A stretch of 64,000 bases of DNA from Acidicapsa ligni (GTDB lineage Bacteria > Acidobacteriota > Terriglobia > Terriglobales > Acidobacteriaceae): contig NZ_JAGSYG010000001.1 of assembly GCF_025685655.1 (NCBI RefSeq), positions 1,178,001 to 1,242,000 of the forward strand, written 5' to 3'. Within the stretch, counting starts at the first letter, position 1, and each line of letters opens with the position of its first letter. The notes under the pieces were generated by a model. The model had not been told where the DNA came from and made no database searches. It worked only from the letters and a program-made list of their open reading frames with translations. Shown here in pieces: positions 1 to 8,967 of the stretch. The position numbers and the translations under genes were made by a program.

Positions 1-1914
1 TCTGTTTCCTCGCCTCTGGCTGAGGTCGCACAAATCTCTCCCGTGGTTCCAGAGGTCTCCCGACCGTCGAGCAAGCCCTCCATCTTCGTCTCATATTTCC
101 CTCGCTCTCCCAAATCAACGGCGTATTTCCTGCTTATCATTTGCGTTTTGCTGCTGGTCGCGGGTTGGATGGTCTGGCTGCGCTTGAGGCCGGTCCCGAT
201 GGAAACGATGGTAGGGAATCTGAATAATCGCAGTCTGGCGGTGATGTACTTCGAAAATGAAACTCAACATCAAAACTATGACTGGCTGAGGCAAGGCTTT
301 ACGGACATGATGATTACCGATCTGTCCCGTTCAGGACAGCTTCATATCCTCAGCCGCCAGCAGTTATCACAGCTAGTGGGCTCAGAGGGAAAGGATGCGG
401 AGGTCTCGCCAGATCAAGCCATGCGAATCGCGCAGTCGGTGCGCGCTGCGGACTTTGTCACGGGCAGCTTTGCCGAGATTGACGGGCACTTCCGAATCGA
501 TATTCAGCTTCACGATACGAGGAATGGACAGATCGTTTTTGCCGATCACAGCATCTTCGAGCATTCTAGTGAACTTTTGAGCCAAGTCGATGTACTCGCG
601 GAACACCTGTCCAACGCCATGGAGTTGAATTCTGTTCCAAAACCCAATCTCGGCGAAGCAATGACGAAGAATGTTGAAGCCTATCAATACTATTCTCTCG
701 GCGTGCAAAAGGCGCAAGAGTTCGAGAATGCCGAGGCTCTGATCCTGCTCAAGCAGGCTGTGGAATTCGATCCACAGTTTGCCATGGCCTATGCCAGAAT
801 CGGTTATACCTATGCTCTCTCCGATATTGCCCCAGAAGAAGGTCGGCCATATTTAGAAAAAGCTCTGCAGCTCTCAAGTCATCTTTCAGAAAAAGATCGT
901 CTCGATGTCAGCGCCTGGTATGCCATAGCCAGAGCCGACTACGGCACGGCCATGCAAACGCTCAACAAGATCAACCAGCTTTATCCAGAGGAAATCGAGG
1001 CCTATTGGCGTCTGGCGCGACTTCTGCGTGCCGAAGAACGGCCAGAAGAAGCTATTGCTGTTCTGCGACGCGGCATTCAGGTGAACCCAAGTGACAAAGA
1101 CCTCAACAACACGCTGGGGTTTGTCCTGCTAAGTATGCATCGCTATAGCGAGGCGATCGCTGCTCACCGGCACTATGTTGAGTTGGCTCCCAATGAGCCG
1201 AATGCCCACGATAGCCTCGGCATGTCGTATCAGCAATCCGGTAATTATGCGACAGCCCTCTCCGAATACAATAAGGCTCTCGCGCTCGATCCGGACTTCG
1301 AGCCTTCGATTGTCCATCTCGGCGACGCCTATTATCAGACCCAGCAATACGGAAAAGCCATCAATCAATATCTGCGTTATATCCAGGTAGCCCACACAAC
1401 AGGCGCACGCGCATTGGGTTATGGCAATCTCGCAGCAGTCTATTTTGCGACAAACAGAATGGGTGATGCGGAACAAGCCGCGGCTAAGGAACTCAAAAAT
1501 GACCCTAGATTTGTCTGGAATTCTCTGGTCATCGCCCTGAAGAAATCTGACGCAACGACAGCAGGCCGTCTGGAGCGCGTTCTGTTCAAGGAGATTCCCA
1601 GCCAGGAGCGCGGCGCACCCGGCAATCAGAGAACCCGATTCTATTATCAGGGCTACATCGACATGCAGAGTGGAAAGACCCAGAAGGCGTTGGAGGATTT
1701 TAAAGCCGCGTTGCAGCATCTCCCGCCGAGTTCAAGCATGGACTCCTATGAAGACTGCCTAGCGAATGCCGAACTGCAGCTTGGGCATTATCAGGAAGCA
1801 GAAACGGAATACAAGCGGATATTGCAATTTGACCCAAACTATCCGTTAGCCCGCCATCATCTGACGGAGACGGAAGCGCATCTGGACAATCAAAAGAACG
1901 ATATATCGAAGTAA
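1..1914 (+). CDS. FlgO/CsgG-like domain and TPR protein, 5' end cut by window
   Basis: The frame is open from base 1, so the N-terminus lies outside the window; the first in-frame start inside is GTG at 43. From that GTG, a single membrane segment lies at about residues 27-47, then a FlgO/CsgG-like domain (about 62-190, beginning LAVMYFENET), then at least eight tetratricopeptide-type helices pairs (about 210-610). In acidobacteria this arrangement is the C-terminal half of membrane proteins that carry an OmpR-type winged helix or a Ser/Thr kinase domain before the membrane segment; which one applies here cannot be seen. The likely role is as a scaffold on the outer face of the inner membrane. 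The gene converges on the sensor kinase downstream; no clear terminator lies in the 269-bp gap between them. Confidence 0.75.
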   Translation, partial: SVSSPLAEVAQISPVVPEVSRPSSKPSIFVSYFPRSPKSTAYFLLIICVLLLVAGWMVWLRLRPVPMETMVGNLNNRSLAVMYFENETQHQNYDWLRQGFTDMMITDLSRSGQLHILSRQQLSQLVGSEGKDAEVSPDQAMRIAQSVRAADFVTGSFAEIDGHFRIDIQLHDTRNGQIVFADHSIFEHSSELLSQVDVLAEHLSNAMELNSVPKPNLGEAMTKNVEAYQYYSLGVQKAQEFENAEALILLKQAVEFDPQFAMAYARIGYTYALSDIAPEEGRPYLEKALQLSSHLSEKDRLDVSAWYAIARADYGTAMQTLNKINQLYPEEIEAYWRLARLLRAEERPEEAIAVLRRGIQVNPSDKDLNNTLGFVLLSMHRYSEAIAAHRHYVELAPNEPNAHDSLGMSYQQSGNYATALSEYNKALALDPDFEPSIVHLGDAYYQTQQYGKAINQYLRYIQVAHTTGARALGYGNLAAVYFATNRMGDAEQAAAKELKNDPRFVWNSLVIALKKSDATTAGRLERVLFKEIPSQERGAPGNQRTRFYYQGYIDMQSGKTQKALEDFKAALQHLPPSSSMDSYEDCLANAELQLGHYQEAETEYKRILQFDPNYPLARHHLTETEAHLDNQKNDISK

Positions 1915-2183
1915 AGACATACTACAGATTGCGTGCCACACACCTCTTCTTTTATTCCAGTTTGCATCAATTCCACTGATGTTGAAACCCATTAAAGAAT
2001 GACTCGTTGTGGTTGGTTGCCTGTAACTCCGCAATAACTAGCGAAGCTAAATTAAGTTTTGAACCTTGCCCGTCAATGGCTAGGTTTTTAGTTCCTTTGA
2101 TTAACAGGTGGTTTGCGCTTGAGGGTTTTGGCGCTATGAAGTTGTAAGTGGCTGTTGGGAAAATTATCGCTGTGTGTGCCTGG
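1915..2183. other. Convergent intergenic gap
   Basis: Space between the stop of the TPR gene and the stop of the minus-strand sensor kinase. I see no convincing gene, RNA or strong hairpin in it. Confidence 0.5.
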
Positions 2184-5100
2184 TCACAATGTCTTATCGT
2201 CTCCGCTGGCTGGGCGATAGAGTCTCCGGAGGTTGGCCAGGATGCCGGTGTCGGGATGCAGGAAGCTCACGCTGCCGGGCACGATCACGGAGATATGCGT
2301 TCCGGATTCAGGGGAACTGAGGATCGTCAGTTTTCCCTGGATGCGTTCAGCGCGCTCGCGCATGCCTTGCAAGCCATGATGGCCCTCTTTTCCCTTTGTG
2401 GCATAGGCTGGATCGATGCCGACCCCATTGTCCCGTATACGGATCGTCAGGCTCTGGCTGTAGGTCAGGTCGATGTTCAGACGGCTTCCGCTGGAATGGG
2501 ATTTTGCATTCTGGATAGCTTCGGCTCCGATTCGGTACAGTTCATCGCGAACGATCGGGTGCAATTCTCGTGCACTTCCAATGACTGAAACCGAGATTGT
2601 CATCCCGTCGGGCACAGTTCCACTTTCAGCAACCTGTCGTAGTGATGGTCCAAGCTCGTTTTTCAATGTCGTCGAGGACCGCAGCGAGTTCAGTGCAGCG
2701 CGGCCTTCCGCGATCGCCTGCTCCAGCCAGCCGGAGACTTGGCCTAAGGCGCGGTGCATCTTCTCTGCGTCCAGCGGTTCCTCAAGACCGTCATCAACGA
2801 CGAATTTGCTGCCTTGAATCGTCTGAAGAAAGGTATCGTGGAGTTCTCGTGCCATGCGCGTGCGTTCTGAGAGTCGTTCGTCAAAGCGCGCGGCGCTCGC
2901 TCGCTCCATTTGCCAGACACGGATTCGATAGAGGCTCCATACGCTGACAATTCCGAGAGCGATGCACAAACCAAGAAACCAGTGTGTCTGATACCAGGCT
3001 GGCTCGATTGTAAAATCCACGGAGTCGCCCACTTCATTCCAGACTCCGCCGTCGTTGCTAGCGGTGACGTGGAAGCGGTAATGACGTGGACTAAGGTTGG
3101 TGTAAAAGGCTTGGCGACGCGTTCCGACATCTTGCCATTCCTGGTCGGATCCTTCCAGCTTGTAACGAAAATGAACGCGTTCTGGAATGGATAGATTGGG
3201 TGCGGTGTATTGAATCTGGACGTTCGTAGTACCTGCTGTGAAGGTGACCCGGCCTGCACCTTCATGAGTCTGATTGCCGGAATCGACCGATCGAATCATC
3301 ACGGATGGCGGAGTTGTATTGCGCAACAGGTGTTTCGGATCAATCTGAAAGATTCCTCCCATCGTCAGGAACCATAGTCGTCCATCTGTACTCTCCACTA
3401 ACGTGGGGACTGGTCGAAACTTCACGCCTTTGCCCGAGAGACCGTCCAGAACACCGAAGTTTTCGCAATGCATGCGATAGGTGGGATCCGTGATGGCGCG
3501 GCCAACCTCGGCAGCGGATATGTGGACGATGCCGGGCTCGGCATTCATCCATAAGTCACCATTCGAAGTTTCGACGATGCCGGTTATGTTTACGAATGCA
3601 TCGTTTTCGTCGGCGAGCAGCGGCTGAAAACGGTCATTCCTGAAGAGAGAGAGTCCACGCTCTCCGCCTACCCAGAGATGCCCAGCCCCTTCCGCCATCA
3701 CCTGGCCACTTGTAATTTGAGGCCCGTCCGTGGTGGAGAACCTTCTGACGTGATCTCCATCGAGTACGGCCATTCTTAATGTGTCTTCTTTGCCCTCCGG
3801 ATAACCAAACCATATCCGGCCGCTGGAGTCGGGGAAGATGAACATGACGCTTGCTCTCGGCAGGCCCTTTTGATTGCCTAAGAGGGCCCATACGCCATCC
3901 TTGAAGCGGTACACTCGGCCCTGGATAATCGCGACCCACAGCCCTCCGAAATGATCCAGGACAACGGCCTGAACACCCTGCGGAGGGCTTTGCTTTGGGA
4001 AGGGGTATCTTGCCAGCCGGCCCTTGGTGTAGCTGGAAATTTCACCATAGCCGCCCATCCACAGGGTTCCATTTGGGTCACGATCAGCGGCGGAGGGATT
4101 CATATCGAGGGGTTGGCTCGTTGCTGTCAGTCCGTGGAGATGAAGCAGGTAATGATGTGGATAGCCTTCGCGGAAACTCCAGACATCTCCATTGGTACCT
4201 TTAGTCAAAGGCGTATAGCCGCCAAAATCGGTGATTGGTACAACATCGGACTCACGGAAACGGTCCACTCCAAGATTTGAGGAAAACCAGAGATTGCCGT
4301 CGCGGTCTTCCATCTGTGCAGGGCTCGTGGCTTCACCGGTCAAGCCGTCTGCCTGGGTAAAGCTTTCGAAGGATGGCTTTTTAAAAGGGGAGGGCTTATT
4401 TGTTTCCAGAGGTTTTGGATCGCGTACGCGAAAAAGGCCGTCCTTGCTGGTGGAATTAATCCAAAGGCCGCCTGCATGATCGACCAGGACGGTGCTTCCA
4501 CCCATGATTTCATAGACCTTTGGAAGGCGCTTATCCTCTATTCCCGACTCTGGGGACATAGGTCGGATCAAATGAAGTTTTCGAATCCTTGAGGTACCTT
4601 CGTCCTGAGCCGCCCACAAGGTTCCATCGGGGGTTTGCCCTATGGAATTGATATAGCCTGCGTGGTCTTTATATATGCGGAAAGTTGTTTCGCCTCGAGG
4701 AAGGAAGAACAGCGTGTCTGCTGAAGAGACCCAAAGGGTTCCGGCACGATCGACAAAGAGTAGCTGGGCTGACTTCGCAACAAATCCGGAGTCCTTCTCA
4801 ATGCGATGCCAGCGCGATCCGTCAAACCTGACGAGTCCAGCAAGAGTGCCCGCCCAGAGAGTGCCTTGTTGATCGACTATGAATTGAAGGACAGTAGTTG
4901 TCGGCAGTCCTTTTGACTGATCGTAAACGACGGCATGCCCATCCTTCAGGAAGACTGCTCCGCCCCAGTTGAGGCCGATCCAGAGGCCCCCATCGGGTGT
5001 AGCCATGAGAGCTCTAGCATCGCCAACGTGGGAAGTAACATCGGCGGGCAGCGAATAGGGTTCGAAGCGAATTCCGTCGAAGCGATAGAGGCCATCGTAG

Positions 5101-5363
5101 GCGGCCATCCACAGAAAACCGTCCGTCGTTTGTGCAAATCCGAACATCGGCGAAGGCGCGCCGTCTTTTGCTGTCCACCTCGAATGTTGGAATTGAAAGA
5201 TAGTTCGCTCGCTCCGTTGTGCAGGCAGTGTCCTGGAGCAAACGATGCTGAGTAGCAGAATCAGGATTATCTTCGCAACGGAGATCGGTTGCATCATGGT
5301 CGGAGGAGACGCAGGCCCTGATGCCAGCGCCTTCACTCGTACCGATCGTTGAAAAGTCGTCAA
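2184..5363 (-). CDS. Sensor histidine kinase with two-component-regulator propeller
   Basis: One-piece membrane sensor kinase. After a signal/membrane segment (about residues 29-47) come roughly 14 Reg_prop repeats (short motifs of the LWxGT/GLW type) forming two periplasmic beta-propellers to about residue 690, a Y_Y_Y domain (about 705-780), a membrane segment (about 787-807), a HisKA_3 dimerisation domain with the phosphorylated His at about 842 (ARELHDT), and an HATPase_c domain with the N box near 945 and DNGVGIDP near 979. This is the NarL-partner type of kinase, usually paired with a LuxR-type response regulator; none is adjacent. Start: TTG at 5363 has a GAGGGG box 5 bases upstream, whereas ATG 5297, which would give a cleaner signal peptide, has no Shine-Dalgarno. 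The ligand is unknown; such propellers often sense carbohydrates. Confidence 0.9.
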   Translation of the reverse strand: MTTFQRSVRVKALASGPASPPTMMQPISVAKIILILLLSIVCSRTLPAQRSERTIFQFQHSRWTAKDGAPSPMFGFAQTTDGFLWMAAYDGLYRFDGIRFEPYSLPADVTSHVGDARALMATPDGGLWIGLNWGGAVFLKDGHAVVYDQSKGLPTTTVLQFIVDQQGTLWAGTLAGLVRFDGSRWHRIEKDSGFVAKSAQLLFVDRAGTLWVSSADTLFFLPRGETTFRIYKDHAGYINSIGQTPDGTLWAAQDEGTSRIRKLHLIRPMSPESGIEDKRLPKVYEIMGGSTVLVDHAGGLWINSTSKDGLFRVRDPKPLETNKPSPFKKPSFESFTQADGLTGEATSPAQMEDRDGNLWFSSNLGVDRFRESDVVPITDFGGYTPLTKGTNGDVWSFREGYPHHYLLHLHGLTATSQPLDMNPSAADRDPNGTLWMGGYGEISSYTKGRLARYPFPKQSPPQGVQAVVLDHFGGLWVAIIQGRVYRFKDGVWALLGNQKGLPRASVMFIFPDSSGRIWFGYPEGKEDTLRMAVLDGDHVRRFSTTDGPQITSGQVMAEGAGHLWVGGERGLSLFRNDRFQPLLADENDAFVNITGIVETSNGDLWMNAEPGIVHISAAEVGRAITDPTYRMHCENFGVLDGLSGKGVKFRPVPTLVESTDGRLWFLTMGGIFQIDPKHLLRNTTPPSVMIRSVDSGNQTHEGAGRVTFTAGTTNVQIQYTAPNLSIPERVHFRYKLEGSDQEWQDVGTRRQAFYTNLSPRHYRFHVTASNDGGVWNEVGDSVDFTIEPAWYQTHWFLGLCIALGIVSVWSLYRIRVWQMERASAARFDERLSERTRMARELHDTFLQTIQGSKFVVDDGLEEPLDAEKMHRALGQVSGWLEQAIAEGRAALNSLRSSTTLKNELGPSLRQVAESGTVPDGMTISVSVIGSARELHPIVRDELYRIGAEAIQNAKSHSSGSRLNIDLTYSQSLTIRIRDNGVGIDPAYATKGKEGHHGLQGMRERAERIQGKLTILSSPESGTHISVIVPGSVSFLHPDTGILANLRRLYRPASGDDKTL

Positions 5364-5856
5364 TGTTGCCCCTCAGTTTATTCCTGGAAGCGAGGTAGTC
5401 AAAACTCTAATTGGGAGACTGTAATTTGATACTATTTGCAGTCAGACTTTGGGCAGACTACGTCGAGTGGCAAGAGTGGCCACCCATCCCGAAGATCCTC
5501 AGTATCATAATTGTAATGGTCTATTGTTTCGCTGAAAATATCTGTTCACGCCGATGACGGTTCGTATCGAGATTACATCTTAAATAAACGATGATCGTTA
5601 TTCCTCTATCTATGCTGAATAGCGGCTCTTCTGCTCTTCCATCTGCTTGAGTGCCTGAAGGCTTCCAAGCCCTCTTCGTGAATCGGGACGCTTTCTCGTG
5701 CGCGTTTGGAGTTATATCCTGGGGAGGTTGGAGAAGCGGTGTTTATATTCGAGGCTCTTTTAGTTGCCAGTAATTTCCCTACTGCCAGGTAGATCTACAA
5801 AGAGAAATTAGTCACGACGTGAATCCTGTAAGAAGCTAGAGTGTGCAGCCTATTCC
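5364..5856. other. Intergenic region upstream of the sensor kinase
   Basis: A 493-bp non-coding stretch that must hold the promoter of the minus-strand sensor kinase. It contains a perfect 13-bp palindrome at 5587-5599 (AACGAT-G-ATCGTT), too far from the kinase start to assign. No ORF or RNA gene is recognisable. Confidence 0.4.
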
Positions 5857-6240
5857 TTATTCCGAGGCCTTCTCGGCTAATATCGCAACCACTGCGATAT
5901 TTTTCAATAGTTGATCGGGAATTCCGTGACGCTGCATGAGCCAGTCAGGGGCATTCCATGAGAGAAGAGTTTCCTTATTTTCTCCCTCTGCAACGAGAAT
6001 ACGGAGGGGCAAATCGAGTGCAGCACTCGGCGATGCAAGCATCAATGGTGTTCCAGCTTTGGCGTTTCCGAAGATTAATAGTTTTGTTGGAGGCATCTCG
6101 ATCCCGGCTTTCAGCGCTTCGCCTGAATGATCTATTAGACAAAAGAGCTTGATGCCCTTTTCCTCTAGCAGGCTTTGCAGGCGTACAACAGTTTCGTCGA
6201 CTGAATGACGGCTTACGAGCATCTGGATACCTTCACGCAT
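5857..6240 (-). CDS. DUF302 domain protein
   Basis: A 127-residue single-domain DUF302 protein. The family pattern is visible: an N-terminal strand-helix segment (SVDETVVRLQSLLEEKGIKLF), then IDHSGEALKAGIEMPPT, then LLIFGNAKAGTPLM, followed by a C-terminal half with PLRILVAEG. The fold is a small dimeric alpha/beta barrel; no biochemical role is established, although some members sit beside redox or metal-handling genes. The start at 6240 is preferred over the upstream ATG at 6276 because an AAGGAG box lies 7 bases before it. There is no signal peptide, so it is probably cytoplasmic. It appears to be transcribed alone. Confidence 0.85.
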   Translation of the reverse strand: MREGIQMLVSRHSVDETVVRLQSLLEEKGIKLFCLIDHSGEALKAGIEMPPTKLLIFGNAKAGTPLMLASPSAALDLPLRILVAEGENKETLLSWNAPDWLMQRHGIPDQLLKNIAVVAILAEKASE

Positions 6241-6387
6241 GCTGAGACTCCTTGAAATTAAAAGCAATACATACAAATCAACTTCAGTTTAAGCCTTGTC
6301 GTTGCTTTGCCTGGATTTTTGTCTCATGGGACGATCTACACTTTTGCGAGCAAGGGGATGCGTTCTACGAGAAGGCTTGCTCTGCAG

Positions 6388-6425
6388 AGAATGGCTCCCA
6401 CCTTAAATGAAGTGGGAGCCATTCT
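6388..6425. terminator. Perfect 14-bp hairpin after the acyltransferase gene
   Basis: Arms 6388-6401 and 6412-6425 are perfectly complementary around a 10-base loop, 27 bases past the stop of the glycan operon. There is no T-run on either side, so it is a candidate terminator or 3'-end stabiliser, not a textbook intrinsic terminator. Confidence 0.5.
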
Positions 6426-6452
6426 TGTGAAATGAGTTTGCCTGAGTGGTAT

Positions 6453-7688
6453 TTAGAGCTGCAGGCGGATCTTTGCCTTGGTGAGTACGGTTGAGATGCA
6501 TAACATCAGTGCTGTAAGGATCAGGGTTTTAATTACCCCGGGTAATCCGTAGTCCCAGCCCTGGAAGATGACCAGGCCGCCCAGAGTTACATCGAAAAGA
6601 TCCGGCAGCAGATAGGTCAGCAGTGTGTTTGAGCCTGCAGATTTGACTGGTAGCGCCCAACGGGTATGCTTGTGGACATCGCAGATCCAATAGAGCAACA
6701 GGAAGCACAGTGTTGCTGCACCGGCTGAGTAAAGGCCCCATGTTGGGGTGGCGCGAATCTTGGAGATGCCAAGTGGTGTCAGCAGAAATCCGCTGAGAAA
6801 CAACAGGGCAGCGAATCCCAATGCTACGGTTGCTTTTTGCTTGAATGTTTTTGCGAACGAATCCGTGAGGAAGATTTGCGAAGTTACAATTCCTGCGAAG
6901 ACGAGCAGGCAGAAGCAGCCTGAGTTCCAGGGCCAGTAGTAGAAGGGCAGTTCTTCTGTGAAGCTCGTCCAATGCGCCATGGTGGTTGCATTGAGTGCGG
7001 TCATGATGACGAGCCACGCGAACGGAGCCCAGCGCCATTTGCGTGTGGGAATGTAGAGGATGGCGGCGGCAAAGTAAGTCCAACCAATGAGGCCGAGTAT
7101 CTCCCAGTATCCAAAATCAAGCCACGCTGTATTGCCGCTGCGAGTGGTACGTCGGAAGAGCACAAACATGGCGACCATCAGGATGAGGCCGACGACCTTC
7201 ATTGCTTTGAAGAGCGACTGATACGAACTTGCCCGCGGGTAGACATTCCAGAAAAGGATGGCTCCGAGGAGTGTAAGCGTGAGCCAGAGATTGCCGCTGA
7301 CGTGGGTAAGTGTGGCGTTTACTCTGTCGAAGTTGGCGAGGGCCATCCCGAGAACTATGAGCGCAAAGGAGCGCGCCAGGATGTGCATCCATAACTGGAA
7401 TTGCGTGTCGCCTTTGGAAATGCGATGACGGATCGCCAGTGGGAACGAAAGTCCTACGATGAAGAGGAAGAACGGAAAGACCATGTCGACATATGTCATG
7501 CCGTTGACGTTGCCGGGTAGATGATATGTCCACCAGGGAAGGCCTTTGACCTCGGAAAGAAAGTTGACGAAGATCATGACCATGATCGTGAGGCCACGGA
7601 AGATATCAACGGAGGCGATGCGCGCGCCGGTTCCGGTCGATGCGCGATCCGTATCTGGAAAGGGTACGGTGGTGGTGGGAGTCGCCAT
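6453..7688 (-). CDS. NagX/HGSNAT-like membrane acyltransferase (DUF5009 type)
   Basis: A 411-residue inner-membrane protein with about ten hydrophobic segments. The N-terminus has the family signature SVDIFRGLTIMVMIFVN followed by GMTYVDMVFPFFLFIVG, shared with human heparan-alpha-glucosaminide N-acetyltransferase and the bacterial NagX proteins. NagX homologues in proteobacteria belong to chitin/N-acetylglucosamine regulons, with a proposed role in moving or acetylating amino sugars across the inner membrane. Here it is the last gene of an operon, 2 bases after the chitinase stop, which fits that role. The start at 7688 is chosen because a GGGGAC box lies about 9 bases upstream and the longer frame has no membrane-protein character. 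The transported or acetylated substrate is not known. Confidence 0.85.
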   Translation of the reverse strand: MATPTTTVPFPDTDRASTGTGARIASVDIFRGLTIMVMIFVNFLSEVKGLPWWTYHLPGNVNGMTYVDMVFPFFLFIVGLSFPLAIRHRISKGDTQFQLWMHILARSFALIVLGMALANFDRVNATLTHVSGNLWLTLTLLGAILFWNVYPRASSYQSLFKAMKVVGLILMVAMFVLFRRTTRSGNTAWLDFGYWEILGLIGWTYFAAAILYIPTRKWRWAPFAWLVIMTALNATTMAHWTSFTEELPFYYWPWNSGCFCLLVFAGIVTSQIFLTDSFAKTFKQKATVALGFAALLFLSGFLLTPLGISKIRATPTWGLYSAGAATLCFLLLYWICDVHKHTRWALPVKSAGSNTLLTYLLPDLFDVTLGGLVIFQGWDYGLPGVIKTLILTALMLCISTVLTKAKIRLQL

Positions 7689-7690
7689 GG

Positions 7691-8905
7691 TTAGTTTGTC
7701 CCCTTTGTTGATGTGCTGTTTTGCAGCCCTGCGTTGATGGCATTGAGAAGAGCATGGTCTGCGGTGTCTCCAGCGTAGTCCCAGAACATGATGCCCGACA
7801 GGTCGTGACTTAAAACGTACTTGCATTTCAATGCAAGGGATTCGGGGTCTTCATAGGAGACCCATGTGCGTGTACTGGCGTTATAAAGATAGGGTGCGGA
7901 GGAAGCGCTATCCCAATAGCGGGTGTAGCCATTCTTGAGCAGAGTGCCGACGACGTCGTGATAGTTGGACCAGATGTTGGTCTTCTTGCCGGGCTGATAG
8001 AGTCCGTGATTGGTGTCACCTACATCGGACCAGGTGTGTCCGTAAAAGGGAACTCCGAGAACGATCTTGGATGCCGGAACACCTGCTTGCTCATAGAGCT
8101 TGACAGAATCATCTGCAGAGATGTGTTTGGGATCAGCGGGGTTTGTGAAGAGCGGCGCGTGATGGCCTGTCGTCGTGTCAGAATCAGGCTCGTAATAGTC
8201 GTAGGCCATGAGATTGACGGAGTCGAGGTAGAGCTGGACCTTTGCCATCTCGGTATTGTCGAGAAACTCTTGTGAGCTTCCAGCGGCAATCGATGTAATG
8301 AGATGACGATGCAGAAGCTTCTCTTCCTTATCGAAGCGCTCGCGGAGTTCTTTGAGTAACAGCGTGAAGTTTTGTTTATCTACGGGGCGATGAACATTGC
8401 CATTGCCGACGAGAGATGGGTATTCCCAGTCGATGTCCAGGCCGTCAAGATTGTTATCGCGAATGAACTGGACTGCGCTGTCAATGAACAGCTTGCGGCT
8501 TGCTGGTGTGAGCACCATGTCAGAGAACGGACTGGACCATGTCCATCCGCCGACGGAGATTACGACTTCAAGACTGGGATTCTTCTTCTTGAGGTTGTTG
8601 AGAGCCTGAAAGTTTTCGCGATCATGCGCGAAGCCTTCGATGATCTTGCCGTTCGCGATGTTTGCGAACGCATAGTTGACGCGTGTAAGCGATGTTCCGA
8701 CGACTTCATCGGGGCCGAGCAACTGATCTTTAGCGAAGACATAGGCTATGATCACTTTTTTGGCGGGCGTTGCGGCGAGAGCAAAAGGGGCTGCGAGGGT
8801 GCATAGAACGAGTGATTGGATAACTATGCGGACAGCCCTGCGAAGAAACAGGCGAATAGGCAGGCGAGCAAGCGGGTGAGCTACGGTGCGAACGGCATTC
8901 TTCAT
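7691..8905 (-). CDS. Secreted GH18 chitinase
   Basis: A 404-residue glycoside hydrolase family 18 protein that should cleave beta-1,4 linkages in chitin or chito-oligosaccharides. After a signal peptide with a long charged n-region (about residues 1-45) comes one TIM barrel. The family catalytic motif DGLDIDWE is intact at 154-161 (acid Glu161), and the SVGG strand is at 117-120. The C-terminal Trp-containing strand (GIMFWDYAGD) is also present. No carbohydrate-binding module is visible, so soluble oligomers are plausible substrates. The start at 8905 has a GGAG box 8 bases upstream; the longer frame reads into the spacer after GH116. It sits between GH116 and the NagX-like gene in one operon. 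Confidence 0.92.
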   Translation of the reverse strand: MKNAVRTVAHPLARLPIRLFLRRAVRIVIQSLVLCTLAAPFALAATPAKKVIIAYVFAKDQLLGPDEVVGTSLTRVNYAFANIANGKIIEGFAHDRENFQALNNLKKKNPSLEVVISVGGWTWSSPFSDMVLTPASRKLFIDSAVQFIRDNNLDGLDIDWEYPSLVGNGNVHRPVDKQNFTLLLKELRERFDKEEKLLHRHLITSIAAGSSQEFLDNTEMAKVQLYLDSVNLMAYDYYEPDSDTTTGHHAPLFTNPADPKHISADDSVKLYEQAGVPASKIVLGVPFYGHTWSDVGDTNHGLYQPGKKTNIWSNYHDVVGTLLKNGYTRYWDSASSAPYLYNASTRTWVSYEDPESLALKCKYVLSHDLSGIMFWDYAGDTADHALLNAINAGLQNSTSTKGTN

Positions 8906-8967
8906 AAAAGATGCTCCAATACTTACGGCCCATTTTACGCGCCTATTCAAATGTGAGGGACGAGAAT

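Noticed and set aside
2148..2588. Small plus-strand ORF with a signal-like start opposite the sensor kinase 3' end
   Set aside because: It runs through the conserved HATPase_c coding region, so it is a shadow.
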